The notes beneath the pieces were generated by a model, which was not told where the DNA came from, ran no database searches, and worked only from the letters and a program-made list of their open reading frames with translations. This document shows, in pieces, positions 7,657 to 14,729 of a stretch of 15,573 nucleotides of DNA. Position 1 is the first letter of the stretch. The number at the start of each line of letters is the position of its first letter. The position numbers and the translations under genes are program-made. The stretch lies in the NCBI GenBank assembly GCA_964508295.1, contig CAZDSQ010000041.1, positions 1 through 15,573 on the forward strand, read 5' to 3'. Source of the stretch: SIG578 sp964508295. Lineage in GTDB: Bacteria; Bacillota; Clostridia; Oscillospirales; Ruminococcaceae.

Positions 7657-8304
7657 TTATTTAAACTCTTTACCGTTTTCACAAAGAACTTTAGTTCTGA
7701 GCAAAAACGCCCCCTCGACATTAACGTTATGCTGCTGAGAAAAGACCGATAAAAGAAGCTGAGGATTGAGTGTGTTCTGATTTCCCGAGGCAAGATTTAG
7801 CCACAAGCAAAGGTCGTTTCCATCGCAGTTTACCTCGTATCCGTAGACGAAATTCTTGATATTAACAAGCTTTTCGCCTGCCTTGCCTTTTTTCACAGCC
7901 ATGATCTCGTCCTGAGCTAAAAACCCTTCCATTAAAGACTTTTTATCTGCCGCGCCATACAGTCTCACAAGATACATCGACGAATTTATAAGCGAGGCTT
8001 TCATTTGAGGCCCGCTGACTTCTATTACCTCAATACCTACTGGAAGAACTGCATTTAATCCGTTTTTTACCTCGTCAAAGGAAATATCGTCAATAAGGCG
8101 CATATCAACGCTCTCGCAGTTGCTCTCTGTGCCGAGTGCGAGAGGAAGAGCAAAGGTCATATAAAGGTGCGGGTGAAAGCCCTCGGTGTACCACATTGTA
8201 ATGCCGCTTCTGCGAACTGCACGCTGAAAAAGCCTTGTCATATCAAGGTGCGAGATATATTTTGCTCTGTCTCGTTTTGTGAAAAAGACCCTAATATTTT
8301 GCAC
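7657..8304 (-). CDS. DUF2344 / TIGR03936-type radical SAM partner protein
   Basis: A 215-residue cytoplasmic protein of the TIGR03936 (DUF2344) family, whose members are encoded next to or fused with TIGR03960 radical SAM proteins. Family features seen are the start VQNIRVFFTKRDRAKYISHLD, then RLFQRAVRRSG and GFHPHLYMTFALPLALGTES. The best start is GTG at 8304, because the family begins there and GGAGG lies seven bases upstream. The frame is open further upstream, to an ATG at 8406, but that stretch would overlap the radical SAM gene by more than 100 bases and has no family match. With GTG the overlap is 14 bases, indicating coupling. The biochemical role is not established; a role with the radical SAM enzyme is inferred. 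Confidence 0.85.
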   Translation of the reverse strand: MQNIRVFFTKRDRAKYISHLDMTRLFQRAVRRSGITMWYTEGFHPHLYMTFALPLALGTESNCESVDMRLIDDISFDEVKNGLNAVLPVGIEVIEVSGPQMKASLINSSMYLVRLYGAADKKSLMEGFLAQDEIMAVKKGKAGEKLVNIKNFVYGYEVNCDGNDLCLWLNLASGNQNTLNPQLLLSVFSQQHNVNVEGAFLLRTKVLCENGKEFK

Positions 8305-10141
8305 TACACTCGCCTCCCGTAAGCTTATTTGCGCCGCATCCTGCGCAGGATTTGCGGCAGTGCGCAGTTGTTTCTGCATTATAGGCTTTTTTACACTCTT
8401 TTTCAAGGAACTTCTTTGAAACGCCGTAATTTATATGGTCCCAAGGAAGAACCTCGTCAAATGAGCGGTGTCTGCCCTGATAGAAGGTCATATCAAGGCC
8501 GCATTTATTAAAGGCTGCCTGCCATTTTTCAAAGTCGAAGCCCTCGCTCCAGCTATCAAAGCAGGAGCCGTTTTTGTAAGCCTCGTAGATAGCCTGTCCT
8601 ATCCTTCTATCTCCTCTTGCGAAAACGCCTTCAAGAATACTTGTATTGCTGGCGTGGTAATTTAAGGCAATCTTCTTGCTTCTGCCGACACCTTTAAGCA
8701 CATCGTGCTTATGGATAACTGTTTCAAGGCTGTCCTGCGCCTCCCACTGAAAAGGGGTGTGCGGCTTGGGAACAAAGGTCGCAACACTTGCAGTCACGGT
8801 TATGCCGCAGCCCTTGGGTCTGTTTTCAAGGTCGTAAAACAGATTTACAACGCTCTGGGCGGTGTAAATAATGCCCTTTATATCCTCCTCAGTCTCGGTG
8901 GGCAGACCAATCATAAAGTAAAGCTTGATGCCGGTGTAACCGCCCTCGAATGCAATGCGGCAGGTGTTGTGAAGCTCCTCTAAGGTAACGTTTTTGTTTA
9001 TAACGTCACGAAGCCTTTGAGTTCCCGCCTCTGGCGCAAAGGTAAGACCGCTTTTGCGTATTCCGCTTATGCCGTCCAGCACCTCTTTTGAGAAGTTGTC
9101 CACTCTAAGCGACGGCAGAGAAAGACTTATTTTCTCCTTATCAGACCACTTTGTGAGCTCGGAGAGCATATTCTCGATTTGGGTATGGTCACTTGTAGAA
9201 AGCGAGCAAAGAGAAATTTCATCATAGCCGGTATTTGCGCAGAGCTCTTTTGCCTGACGGCAGAGGGTCTCAACGCTTTTTTCGCGGAAAGGTCTGTAAA
9301 TAAAGCCCGCCTGACAGAAGCGGCAGCCTCGGATGCATCCGCGAAGCACCTCTAAAACCGCTCTATCGTGAACGGTCTCAATAAAAGGCACAACGAATTT
9401 ATCGGGATAGGGAGTTTTGTCAAAGTCCTTAACTACTCTTTTGGTAACGGTTTTGGGGACGACCTCGTATTTGGGGGTGATTTCCTTAAGGGTGTTGTCC
9501 TCGTTATAGGTAACATCATAGAAAGACGGAACATAAATTCCCTCTATTTTTGCAGCGTCTAACAAAAACTCCTGCTTACTACTTCCCCTTTTCTTGTGCT
9601 CAGCATAAAGGTCGCAAAGCTCGACGATAACGTCCTCTCCGTCGCCCAGCATAAAGAGGTCAAAAAAATCGGCAACAGGTTCGGGGTTGCAGGCACAGGG
9701 TCCGCCACCGACAACAAGGTTTTTAAGCTCTTTTCTGTCGCGTGAATACAAGGGAATACCCGCCATTTCGAGCATATACAGAACATTTGTATAGCTAAGC
9801 TCGTACTGCAAGGTAAATCCGATAATATCAAAGTCAGAAACGGGGTCAAGGCTCTCCAAGGCATAAAGAGGGATATTTTCCTTCTGCATCTCCTCCTTCA
9901 TATCAAACCAAGGGGCGAAAACTCTCTCGCACCAGATATTTTCCTTTGAATTGAGAATATGGTACAAGATCTTTATGCCAAGATGTGACATACCAATTTC
10001 GTATGTATCGGGAAAGCAAAAAGCAAAACGGACATCAACCTTTTCTTTATCCTTCACAACACTATTAAGCTCTCCGCCTATATATCTCGCAGGTTTTTGA
10101 ACCCGCATTATAACCTTTTCAATCTTTTCTTTCAAATTCAT
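8291..10141 (-). CDS. TIGR03960-type radical SAM protein with B12-binding-like domain
   Basis: This 616-residue protein belongs to the TIGR03960 group. Residues about 15-175 resemble the Rossmann B12-binding-like domain found ahead of many radical SAM domains (KPARYIGGELNSVVKDK, FPDTYEIGMSHLG, GGGPCACNPEP). The radical SAM [4Fe-4S] motif is CIRGCRFC, with Cys269, Cys273 and Cys276. A Cys-rich tail (HCRKSCAGCG) could hold a further metal site. ATG 10141 is preferred because the family starts close to MNLKEKIEKV; a TTG at 10159 would add six residues (MAGCGK). It overlaps the DUF2344 gene downstream. Members are widespread in Clostridia but the reaction is unknown. No histidine typical of cobalamin ligation was confirmed. 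Confidence 0.88.
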   Translation of the reverse strand: MNLKEKIEKVIMRVQKPARYIGGELNSVVKDKEKVDVRFAFCFPDTYEIGMSHLGIKILYHILNSKENIWCERVFAPWFDMKEEMQKENIPLYALESLDPVSDFDIIGFTLQYELSYTNVLYMLEMAGIPLYSRDRKELKNLVVGGGPCACNPEPVADFFDLFMLGDGEDVIVELCDLYAEHKKRGSSKQEFLLDAAKIEGIYVPSFYDVTYNEDNTLKEITPKYEVVPKTVTKRVVKDFDKTPYPDKFVVPFIETVHDRAVLEVLRGCIRGCRFCQAGFIYRPFREKSVETLCRQAKELCANTGYDEISLCSLSTSDHTQIENMLSELTKWSDKEKISLSLPSLRVDNFSKEVLDGISGIRKSGLTFAPEAGTQRLRDVINKNVTLEELHNTCRIAFEGGYTGIKLYFMIGLPTETEEDIKGIIYTAQSVVNLFYDLENRPKGCGITVTASVATFVPKPHTPFQWEAQDSLETVIHKHDVLKGVGRSKKIALNYHASNTSILEGVFARGDRRIGQAIYEAYKNGSCFDSWSEGFDFEKWQAAFNKCGLDMTFYQGRHRSFDEVLPWDHINYGVSKKFLEKECKKAYNAETTAHCRKSCAGCGANKLTGGECSAKY

Positions 10142-10173
10142 TTTTCCACAACCTGCCAATTACACAATATATA

Positions 10174-10188
10174 GTGATATTATATCAC
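10174..10188. promoter_or_regulatory. Palindrome over the radical SAM promoter -10 box
   Basis: GTGATAT-T-ATATCAC is a perfect 7-base inverted repeat with a one-base centre, and the -10 hexamer lies inside it. A palindrome in this position is typical of a repressor operator, but AT-rich promoters also give such symmetry by chance. The core GTGA-N7-TCAC resembles Rex sites (GTGA-N6-TCAC) but has the wrong spacing. Confidence 0.35.
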
Positions 10189-10207
10189 ACATACAAATTT
10201 AATTCAA
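10179..10207 (-). promoter_or_regulatory. Sigma-A type promoter for the radical SAM pair
   Basis: On the minus strand TTGAAT (10202-10207) and TATAAT (10179-10184) are separated by 17 bases. The -35 box overlaps the end of the M50 protease gene. Transcription would start near 10172, about 31 bases before ATG 10141. It separates the radical SAM unit from the sporulation-type cluster upstream. Confidence 0.72.
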
Positions 10208-10798
10208 CTTTTTTTGATGCATTATTACTGTAATTGCAAGGTAAATTGAGGTTATCAGCAGGCTGAAATTATATCCGCTGAAAATAAGCACAAGGCTGCC
10301 AAGTAAAAACAAGGCCGCCGCCGAAAAAAGCGACACAAGGTCGGCGATTTTTTGCGCTTTTCCCGCCTCAAGCTTTATGCTTAGAATTTCATATAGTATT
10401 CTGCCGCCGTCAAGCGTTCCTGCGGGCAGAAAATTAAAAAACGCCGTTATTAAGTGGATAAGCGACGCGTTTTTCTGAGAGAAAAACATAAAAACAGCAA
10501 ACAAAACAAGATTAACGGCGCATCCTGCCGACAAAACTGCTATTTTTCGGCTTGTATTTACAATAGAAAGCGGCTTTTTCAGTATCATTCGTATTCCGAA
10601 TGGTGCAAAGTATAATTCCTTTACACCTAATCCAAGCAGCTCTGCCATAACAATATGTCCTAATTCGTGAATAAGCGCCGCAGAAATTGCTAAAAGCATA
10701 AAGCCGCTCTTATCGCAGAAAGCAAAAAGAGCCAGCAACACGATAAGCAGAAAGCTTATCTTTACTCTGACTCCTAAAAAACTAAAACTCAATGCCAT
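10199..10798 (-). CDS. M50 site-2 protease, SpoIVFB-like
   Basis: A 199-residue polytopic membrane zinc metalloprotease. The metal site HELGH is at residues 44-48 and the second motif NFLPAGTLDGG at 122-132 (Asp130 as third ligand), so the active site is complete. Five or six hydrophobic segments cover most of the chain. In Bacillus SpoIVFB cleaves pro-sigma-K in the mother cell and is held by SpoIVFA, whose gene precedes it. Here an M23-type gene likewise precedes and overlaps it by 17 bases, which supports the SpoIVFB reading. Unlike Bacillus SpoIVFB it lacks the C-terminal CBS domain. The ATG follows AAAAGGAAT. The substrate is inferred; another regulated membrane protein is possible. Confidence 0.85.
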   Translation of the reverse strand: MALSFSFLGVRVKISFLLIVLLALFAFCDKSGFMLLAISAALIHELGHIVMAELLGLGVKELYFAPFGIRMILKKPLSIVNTSRKIAVLSAGCAVNLVLFAVFMFFSQKNASLIHLITAFFNFLPAGTLDGGRILYEILSIKLEAGKAQKIADLVSLFSAAALFLLGSLVLIFSGYNFSLLITSIYLAITVIMHQKKLN

Positions 10799-11624
10799 CT
10801 ATTCCTTTTAAAACATATGCAGGATCAACACTTTTTCCGCCTATCCTTATTTCAAAATGCAGGTGCGGCCCCGTTGAATACCCTGTACTGCCCATATATG
10901 CAATGATTTCCCCCGCCCTTATAACCATTGATTTTTCTACCTTTACGCTATCACAATGTCCGTAAAAGGTAAAAAGGGTGTCAGAGTGCTTCATAATGAC
11001 ATAGTTTCCGTAAGCCTCTGACTGCCCCACCTCATAAACAACACCGCTGAAAGCCGATGTTATCGGTGTTCCTAACTTTGAGGCTATATCTATTCCCGTA
11101 TGGAACCCCTCTGTTTTAAAAACGGGATGAATTCTCCAGCCAAATTCCGAGGTAATTGTCCCCTTTGTCGGAGCTGAAATGGGCGAGGTCAGCAAATATG
11201 CTTTATCCGTAACTGTACTGGGCAAAACCTTTACATCGCTTCCGCCCGCTCCCTCGCTCTGTGCGATGCCCGATGAGCTTTCACTTTGAGGAATATTCGA
11301 CGAAACCGACGAATTTGTCTGCTTTTCATCTGAAAAAACAAAGTTTCCGAGCCTTGAAAGGAATGTTTTTATATCTTCAAAGGTTATATCCTCGGTTTTG
11401 ACCGCATTATTATATGCTGTTTTAATTGAAGCATAGGCTTTAGGTGCGGCATATCTCAAAGCAATGCAGGAAAGCACAATAAGGGTGCAAATAACGCCCT
11501 GAATAAAAACAAGGCGCAGGCACCCCTCTCCCCTTGGCATTTGTTCTGACTCATTTACTTTTATTTCAGGTATGTCGGGAGGCAGGTTGTCTGCAAATTC
11601 ATCTTTAAAAACATAGTTATTCAT
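10782..11624 (-). CDS. Membrane-anchored M23/LytM-domain protein, SpoIVFA-like
   Basis: A 280-residue protein with a cytoplasmic N-terminus of about 35 residues, one membrane span (about 38-58), a Ser-rich linker (about 103-128) and a LytM domain at about 150-275. Zinc-site residues of active M23 endopeptidases are kept: HTGID (His175, Asp179), His223 in YGHCD and HLHFE (His254, His256). It could cut peptidoglycan, or act as a scaffold as SpoIVFA and SpoIIQ do. GGAGGCTAAAAA precedes the ATG. Its position between ylmC and the M50 gene, which it overlaps, suggests a SpoIVFA-type role in engulfment or sigma-K control. The family name is secure; the SpoIVFA role is inferred from order. Confidence 0.85.
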   Translation of the reverse strand: MNNYVFKDEFADNLPPDIPEIKVNESEQMPRGEGCLRLVFIQGVICTLIVLSCIALRYAAPKAYASIKTAYNNAVKTEDITFEDIKTFLSRLGNFVFSDEKQTNSSVSSNIPQSESSSGIAQSEGAGGSDVKVLPSTVTDKAYLLTSPISAPTKGTITSEFGWRIHPVFKTEGFHTGIDIASKLGTPITSAFSGVVYEVGQSEAYGNYVIMKHSDTLFTFYGHCDSVKVEKSMVIRAGEIIAYMGSTGYSTGPHLHFEIRIGGKSVDPAYVLKGIDGIEF

Positions 11625-11642
11625 TTTTTAGCCTCCATTTTC

Positions 11643-11921
11643 TTAAAAAAGCCGTCTTTTTCGTTTGGGCGGGTTGTATTTACAGCCGCAGGATTTTTTT
11701 ACCAAAATCGTATCCTCGCCTATAAGCTCGATGTCCTCCCATTTAACGATAACATCGTCTTCCCTGCCGAAAAGGCCGAAAAACTTAAGTCTGCCGAATA
11801 TAACCAAAGAACAAACCTTTTGGTCGCAGGTATCAATTTCAGCATCGCAAACTCTGCCAAGGAATTGCCCATCCTCAAGGCTTATCACATCCTTTTCCAT
11901 AAGCTCTGTTATTCTTGTCAA
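11643..11921 (-). CDS. YlmC/YmxH-family PRC-barrel sporulation protein
   Basis: A 92-residue protein with a PRC-barrel-type beta domain. The pattern of a helix, then DVISLEDGQFLGRVCDAEID, then KWEDIELIGEDTILV matches the YlmC/YmxH family, which is common in spore formers and often lies near sporulation genes. The tail has Cys residues (KSCGCKY) and a basic end (PPKRKRRLF). The start is TTG at 11921, supported by a strong AAGGGGG ribosome-binding site and by alignment to family starts; an ATG eight codons in (11900) would remove the first strand. It is 18 bases before the M23 gene, so they are probably cotranscribed. Its molecular function is unknown. I see no convincing promoter in front of it. 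Confidence 0.85.
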   Translation of the reverse strand: MTRITELMEKDVISLEDGQFLGRVCDAEIDTCDQKVCSLVIFGRLKFFGLFGREDDVIVKWEDIELIGEDTILVKKSCGCKYNPPKRKRRLF

Positions 11922-11982
11922 CTCCCGCTCCCCCTTTCTTTAATTTTTATTCAGTAAGGAGACAAATTATGATTTCAAAACA

Positions 11983-12011
11983 TTGACAGAGGCAAAAATG
12001 TGTAATATACT
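11983..12011 (+). promoter_or_regulatory. Sigma-A promoter of the cobalamin uptake unit
   Basis: A consensus TTGACA (11983-11988) and TATACT (12006-12011) are separated by exactly 17 bases. The transcript would start near 12018, just before the riboswitch aptamer. Confidence 0.85.
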
Positions 12012-12032
12012 TTTAATAACAATCGAATAAAG

Positions 12033-12173
12033 CGTGATTCGCTGCTCTTAAAGGGCAGAATCGGGCATATTTTATATGCTCGGGGATAAGGAAAGTGCGG
12101 TGAAAATCCGTCGCAACAGCCATTGCCGTATCTCTTGAAGTTCAAGTCAAGTCGGAATGCTTATCGTTTCACG
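12033..12173 (+). promoter_or_regulatory. Cobalamin riboswitch aptamer
   Basis: The core reads AAGGAAAGTGCGGTGAAAATC then CGTCGCAACAGCCATTGCCGTA, matching the conserved GGAA...GGTGaaAaTCC...GCg...CCxxTG segment of cobalamin riboswitches. The B12 box near the 3' side is AGTCGGAATGC (12150-12160). CGTGA (12033-12037) and TCACG (12169-12173) can form the closing P1 helix. At about 141 nucleotides it is shorter than many AdoCbl riboswitches, so it may be a compact subclass. Its place between promoter and a predicted cobalamin uptake pair supports the call. High cobalamin should shut the operon off through the terminator downstream. Confidence 0.87.
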
Positions 12174-12186
12174 AAATGCAAACTCG

Positions 12187-12286
12187 CTCCTGGGCAGATG
12201 AGGAGAGATGGCTTTTTTAGCATTTATGCTTTTATTTGTCATGCTCCTCTCGTTCCTTTAGGAATGTGGGGAGTGTTTTGCTTTTA
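12187..12286 (+). terminator. Riboswitch expression platform with intrinsic terminator
   Basis: A 13-base-pair stem with one mismatch and two G-U pairs forms between 12244-12256 and 12261-12273 around a TTTA loop, followed by TGTTTTGCTTTTA: an intrinsic terminator before the coding region. GAGGAG (12200-12205) can instead pair with CTCCTC (12244-12249), the base of the terminator, making an antiterminator. CTCCT (12187-12191) can pair with AGGAG (12201-12205) and block that. This three-way competition suits an OFF switch, with ligand favouring the terminator. The pairings were read by eye. The rest of the 400-base gene-free stretch holds only the promoter and aptamer. Confidence 0.7.
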
Positions 12287-12322
12287 TACGGCTGGGTACA
12301 AAAAAGAAAAGGAGAAGTTAAA

Positions 12323-12763
12323 ATGAAACTTCAAAACAAAAGCAGGCTTTTAGCCACACTTTTATTGTCAGCAGCAGTCGTTTCGCTCCTGTTTACAGCA
12401 GGATGCGGACAAAAGGTAAAGGCAGAGGGACTGTGGGAAAGCGCAGTTTATACCTCTGACAAGACCTTTGGCGAGGGAAAAACCACCATTGAGGTCGAGG
12501 TAAAAGCAGGCGAACAGAGCGTTACCTTCACCATTAACACCGACAAAGAAAATTTTGCAGACGCTCTTTTAGAGCACGAGATTATCGAGGGTGAGGACGG
12601 ACCTTACGGACTTTACATAAAAAAAGTAAACGGAATTTTAGCCGATTATGATGTGGATCAGTCCTATTGGAGCCTCTGCAAAGACGGCGAGATGCTCAAT
12701 ACAGGCGCAAGCGACACCAAGATTGCTCAGGGCGAGCATTATGAGTTTGTCTATGCAAAGTAA
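12323..12763 (+). CDS. DUF4430 (transcobalamin-like) lipoprotein, predicted cobalamin binder
   Basis: A 146-residue predicted lipoprotein: basic start, hydrophobic segment and cleavage site FTAGC with Cys28. Residues about 50-145 show the DUF4430 pattern: GPYGLYIKKVNG, then SYWSLCKDG, then the GxxxxxxxxGEHYEFVY ending. DUF4430 (Pfam PF14478) is the fold of the C-terminal domain of transcobalamin and intrinsic factor. Together with the cobalamin riboswitch upstream and the ECF S component downstream, this suggests a surface protein that captures cobalamin or a corrinoid for import. The ATG at 12323 follows AAAGGAGAAG; longer upstream starts run into the leader and lack the signal peptide. Ligand binding is inferred. 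Confidence 0.88.
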   Translation: MKLQNKSRLLATLLLSAAVVSLLFTAGCGQKVKAEGLWESAVYTSDKTFGEGKTTIEVEVKAGEQSVTFTINTDKENFADALLEHEIIEGEDGPYGLYIKKVNGILADYDVDQSYWSLCKDGEMLNTGASDTKIAQGEHYEFVYAK

Positions 12764-13283
12764 ATCAAAAAAAGTCTCTCTTTTTGAGCTTGCGCTATTT
12801 GCAATGTACGGCGCGCTTATGTTTATTTCCAAAATCCTTCTGGAATTTTTGCCCAACGTACATTTAATTGGAATGTTTATTGTTCTTTTTACTGTGATTT
12901 ACAGGGTCAAGGCTCTCATTCCGATTTATGTATTTGTATTTGTAACGGGCTTTTTTAACGGCTTTAATTTATGGTGGGTGCCCTATCTTTACATCTGGAC
13001 TATTCTTTGGGCGCTCTCTATGCTTATACCGAAAAAAGCGCCAAACTGGGTTTTAATAATTTTCTGCCCCATAATTTGCTCACTTCACGGATTTTTGTTT
13101 GGAACGCTATATGCGCCTTTTCAAGCACTTGCGTTTGGGCTTGATTTTGAGCAGACGATTGCCTGGATTATTGCGGGACTCCCATTTGATATCACCCACG
13201 GCATTTCAAACTTTGTAGCGGGGCTTTTGGTGTTCCCCTTATATAAAGCGCTCAAAAAGATATCTGCACACAAACTATACTAA
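12741..13283 (+). CDS. ECF transporter S component, predicted cobalamin specific
   Basis: A 180-residue integral membrane protein with about six hydrophobic segments, the size and form of ECF S components (ECF transporters use an S component for substrate and a shared EcfA-EcfA'-EcfT motor). The first membrane helix has AMYGA, an AxxxA motif of the kind that contacts EcfT in group II systems. No EcfA or EcfT gene is nearby, so a shared motor elsewhere is expected. ATG 12741 gives a 23-base overlap with the DUF4430 gene; ATG 12753 gives 11 and I cannot decide between them. Riboswitch control points to cobalamin (CbrT-like), although a precursor such as alpha-ribazole or cobinamide is possible. 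Confidence 0.85.
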   Translation: MSLSMQSKSKKVSLFELALFAMYGALMFISKILLEFLPNVHLIGMFIVLFTVIYRVKALIPIYVFVFVTGFFNGFNLWWVPYLYIWTILWALSMLIPKKAPNWVLIIFCPIICSLHGFLFGTLYAPFQALAFGLDFEQTIAWIIAGLPFDITHGISNFVAGLLVFPLYKALKKISAHKLY

Positions 13284-13285
13284 AC

Positions 13286-13314
13286 AAAAAAAGCTGCCTC
13301 TCGGCAGCTTTTTT
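13286..13314. terminator. Bidirectional intrinsic terminator
   Basis: GCTGCC-TCTC-GGCAGC is flanked by seven A on the left and six T on the right, so it terminates in both directions. It lies two bases after the ECF gene stop and three bases beyond the nfnB stop, between converging genes. Confidence 0.93.
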
Positions 13315-13317
13315 GTT

Positions 13318-14729
13318 TTATTCACTTAAATACTCATCAATGGCTTTTGCGGCGGTTTTGCCTGCGCCCATTGCCGAGATAACGGTTGCGGCGCCTGTAA
13401 CAGCGTCTCCGCCTGCGTAAACGGCGTTGCGGCTGGTAAGTCCGTCCTCGTTTACAACAATTCCGCCCCAGCGGTTTACTTCAAGTCCGTCAGTAGTGGA
13501 CTTGATAAGCGGGTTGGGAGAGGTTCCGATAGACATAATAACTGTGTCTACCTCTATCTCAAACTCGCTGTCGGGGATAACAACGGGGCGGCGCCTTCCC
13601 TTTTCGTCGGGCTCGCCAAGTTCCATTTTAACGCATTTCATACCCGTAACAAAGCCATTTCTTGTATCTCTTGCATCCTCGGGATTGTTGTAGCCTAATA
13701 TCTCGGTAGGGTTACAGAGCAGCTTAAACTCAATTCCCTCCTCCTCGGCGTGCTCAACCTCCTCACGCCTTGCGGGAAGCTCANNNNNNNNNNGTAGACA
13801 ATATAGACCTTCTCGGCGCCAAGGCGAAGAGCAGTTCTTGCAGCGTCCATAGCAACGTTACCGCCGCCTACGACTGCAACCTTTCCGCCCTTCATAATAG
13901 GTGTCTCGGGGTTTTCGAGATATGCTTTCATAAGATTGCTTCTTGTAAGAAACTCGTTTGCAGAGTAAACGCCCTTAAGCGACTCGCCGGGGATGCCCAT
14001 AAAGTTAGGGAGTCCCGCTCCCGAGCCGATAAATACAGCCTCAAAGCCCATCTGGAAGAGCTCGTCAACTGTTAATGTCTTGCCTATAACAACGTTTGTT
14101 TCTATCTTAACGCCAAGTTTTTCAAGTGTGTCAACTTCCTTGGCAACGATTGCTTTAGGAAGACGGAACTCTGGAATACCGTAAACTAAAACGCCGCCTG
14201 CGGTGTGCAGAGCCTCAAAAACAGTTACCTCGTAGCCTTTCTTTGCAAGGTCGCCTGCGCAGGTAAGGCCCGAAGGGCCTGAGCCTACTATAGCAACTTT
14301 GTGTCCGTTAGACTCGGGGCGAGCAGGCTCCTCTTTGCAGAAGGTGTTGTGCCAATCGGCAACAAAGCGCTCAAGTCTTCCAATGCCGACAGATTCGCCC
14401 TTTATGCCTCTTATGCATTTTGCCTCGCACTGCGTTTCCTGCGGGCAAACTCTGCCGCAAACTGCGGGGAGAGATGATGATTTTGAAATAACCTGATAAG
14501 CTCCCTCAAAATCGCCCTCTTTAATCTTCTCGATAAATTCGGGGATATGTATTTTTACGGGGCAACCGTCAACACAAGGCATATTCTTGCAATTAAGGCA
14601 GCGCATAGCCTCGTCTATAGCGGTTTCTTCGCTGTAACCTAATGCAACCTCGTCAAAGTTGTGCGCACGAACTTTGGCATCCTGAGTGGGCATTACGTTT
14701 CTTGTAAGACTCATATTTGCTTTTGCCAT
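13318..14729 (-). CDS. nfnB: NfnB-type / GltD-like NADPH-dependent flavoprotein subunit, interrupted by an assembly gap
   Basis: About 471 residues once the assembly gap is closed. The N-terminus carries two [4Fe-4S] sets: Cys44, 47, 52, 56 (CLNCKNMPCVDGC) and Cys91, 95, 101, 105 (CGRVCPQETQCEAKC). FAD-binding VGSGPSGLTCAGDLAKKGY and NADPH-binding VGGGNVAMDAA follow. Such proteins are often labelled glutamate synthase small subunit, but the gene directly after an nfnA-type gene and the lack of a large glutamate synthase gene favour NfnB of the bifurcating NADH-dependent ferredoxin:NADP+ oxidoreductase (or sulfide dehydrogenase SudA). The ten N at 13784-13793 shift the frame. After the gap the family sequence resumes at ELPARREEVEHAEEEG, so the gene is not truly broken. 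The ATG abuts the nfnA stop, with AAGGAGG inside it. Confidence 0.88.
13784..13793. other. Assembly gap of ten N inside nfnB
   Basis: The gap breaks the nfnB frame: the codon Tyr at 13796-13794 precedes it and Glu at 13782-13780 follows with one spare base. The true length must be 2 modulo 3. The family sequence (YRRSxxELPAR) needs five codons there, which fits 14 missing bases rather than ten. The missing residues should be near Arg-Arg-Ser. Confidence 0.9.

Noticed and set aside
8305..8406. N-terminal extension of the DUF2344 protein to ATG 8406
   Set aside because: It is out-of-frame translation of the radical SAM gene end; GTG 8304 has a strong ribosome-binding site and matches the family start.
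10174..10188. Rex operator over the radical SAM promoter
   Set aside because: Known Rex sites have GTGA and TCAC six bases apart; here they are seven apart, so I keep only a generic palindrome.
11922..11982. Minus-strand promoter for ylmC
   Set aside because: Candidates such as TTGTCT-N17-TAAAGA are weak, and no clear sporulation sigma factor site is visible either.
13318..13641. Separate short oxidoreductase gene starting at ATG 13641
   Set aside because: It is the C-terminal part of nfnB split off only by the incorrectly sized N gap; the frame continues upstream of the ATG to the gap with nfnB sequence.
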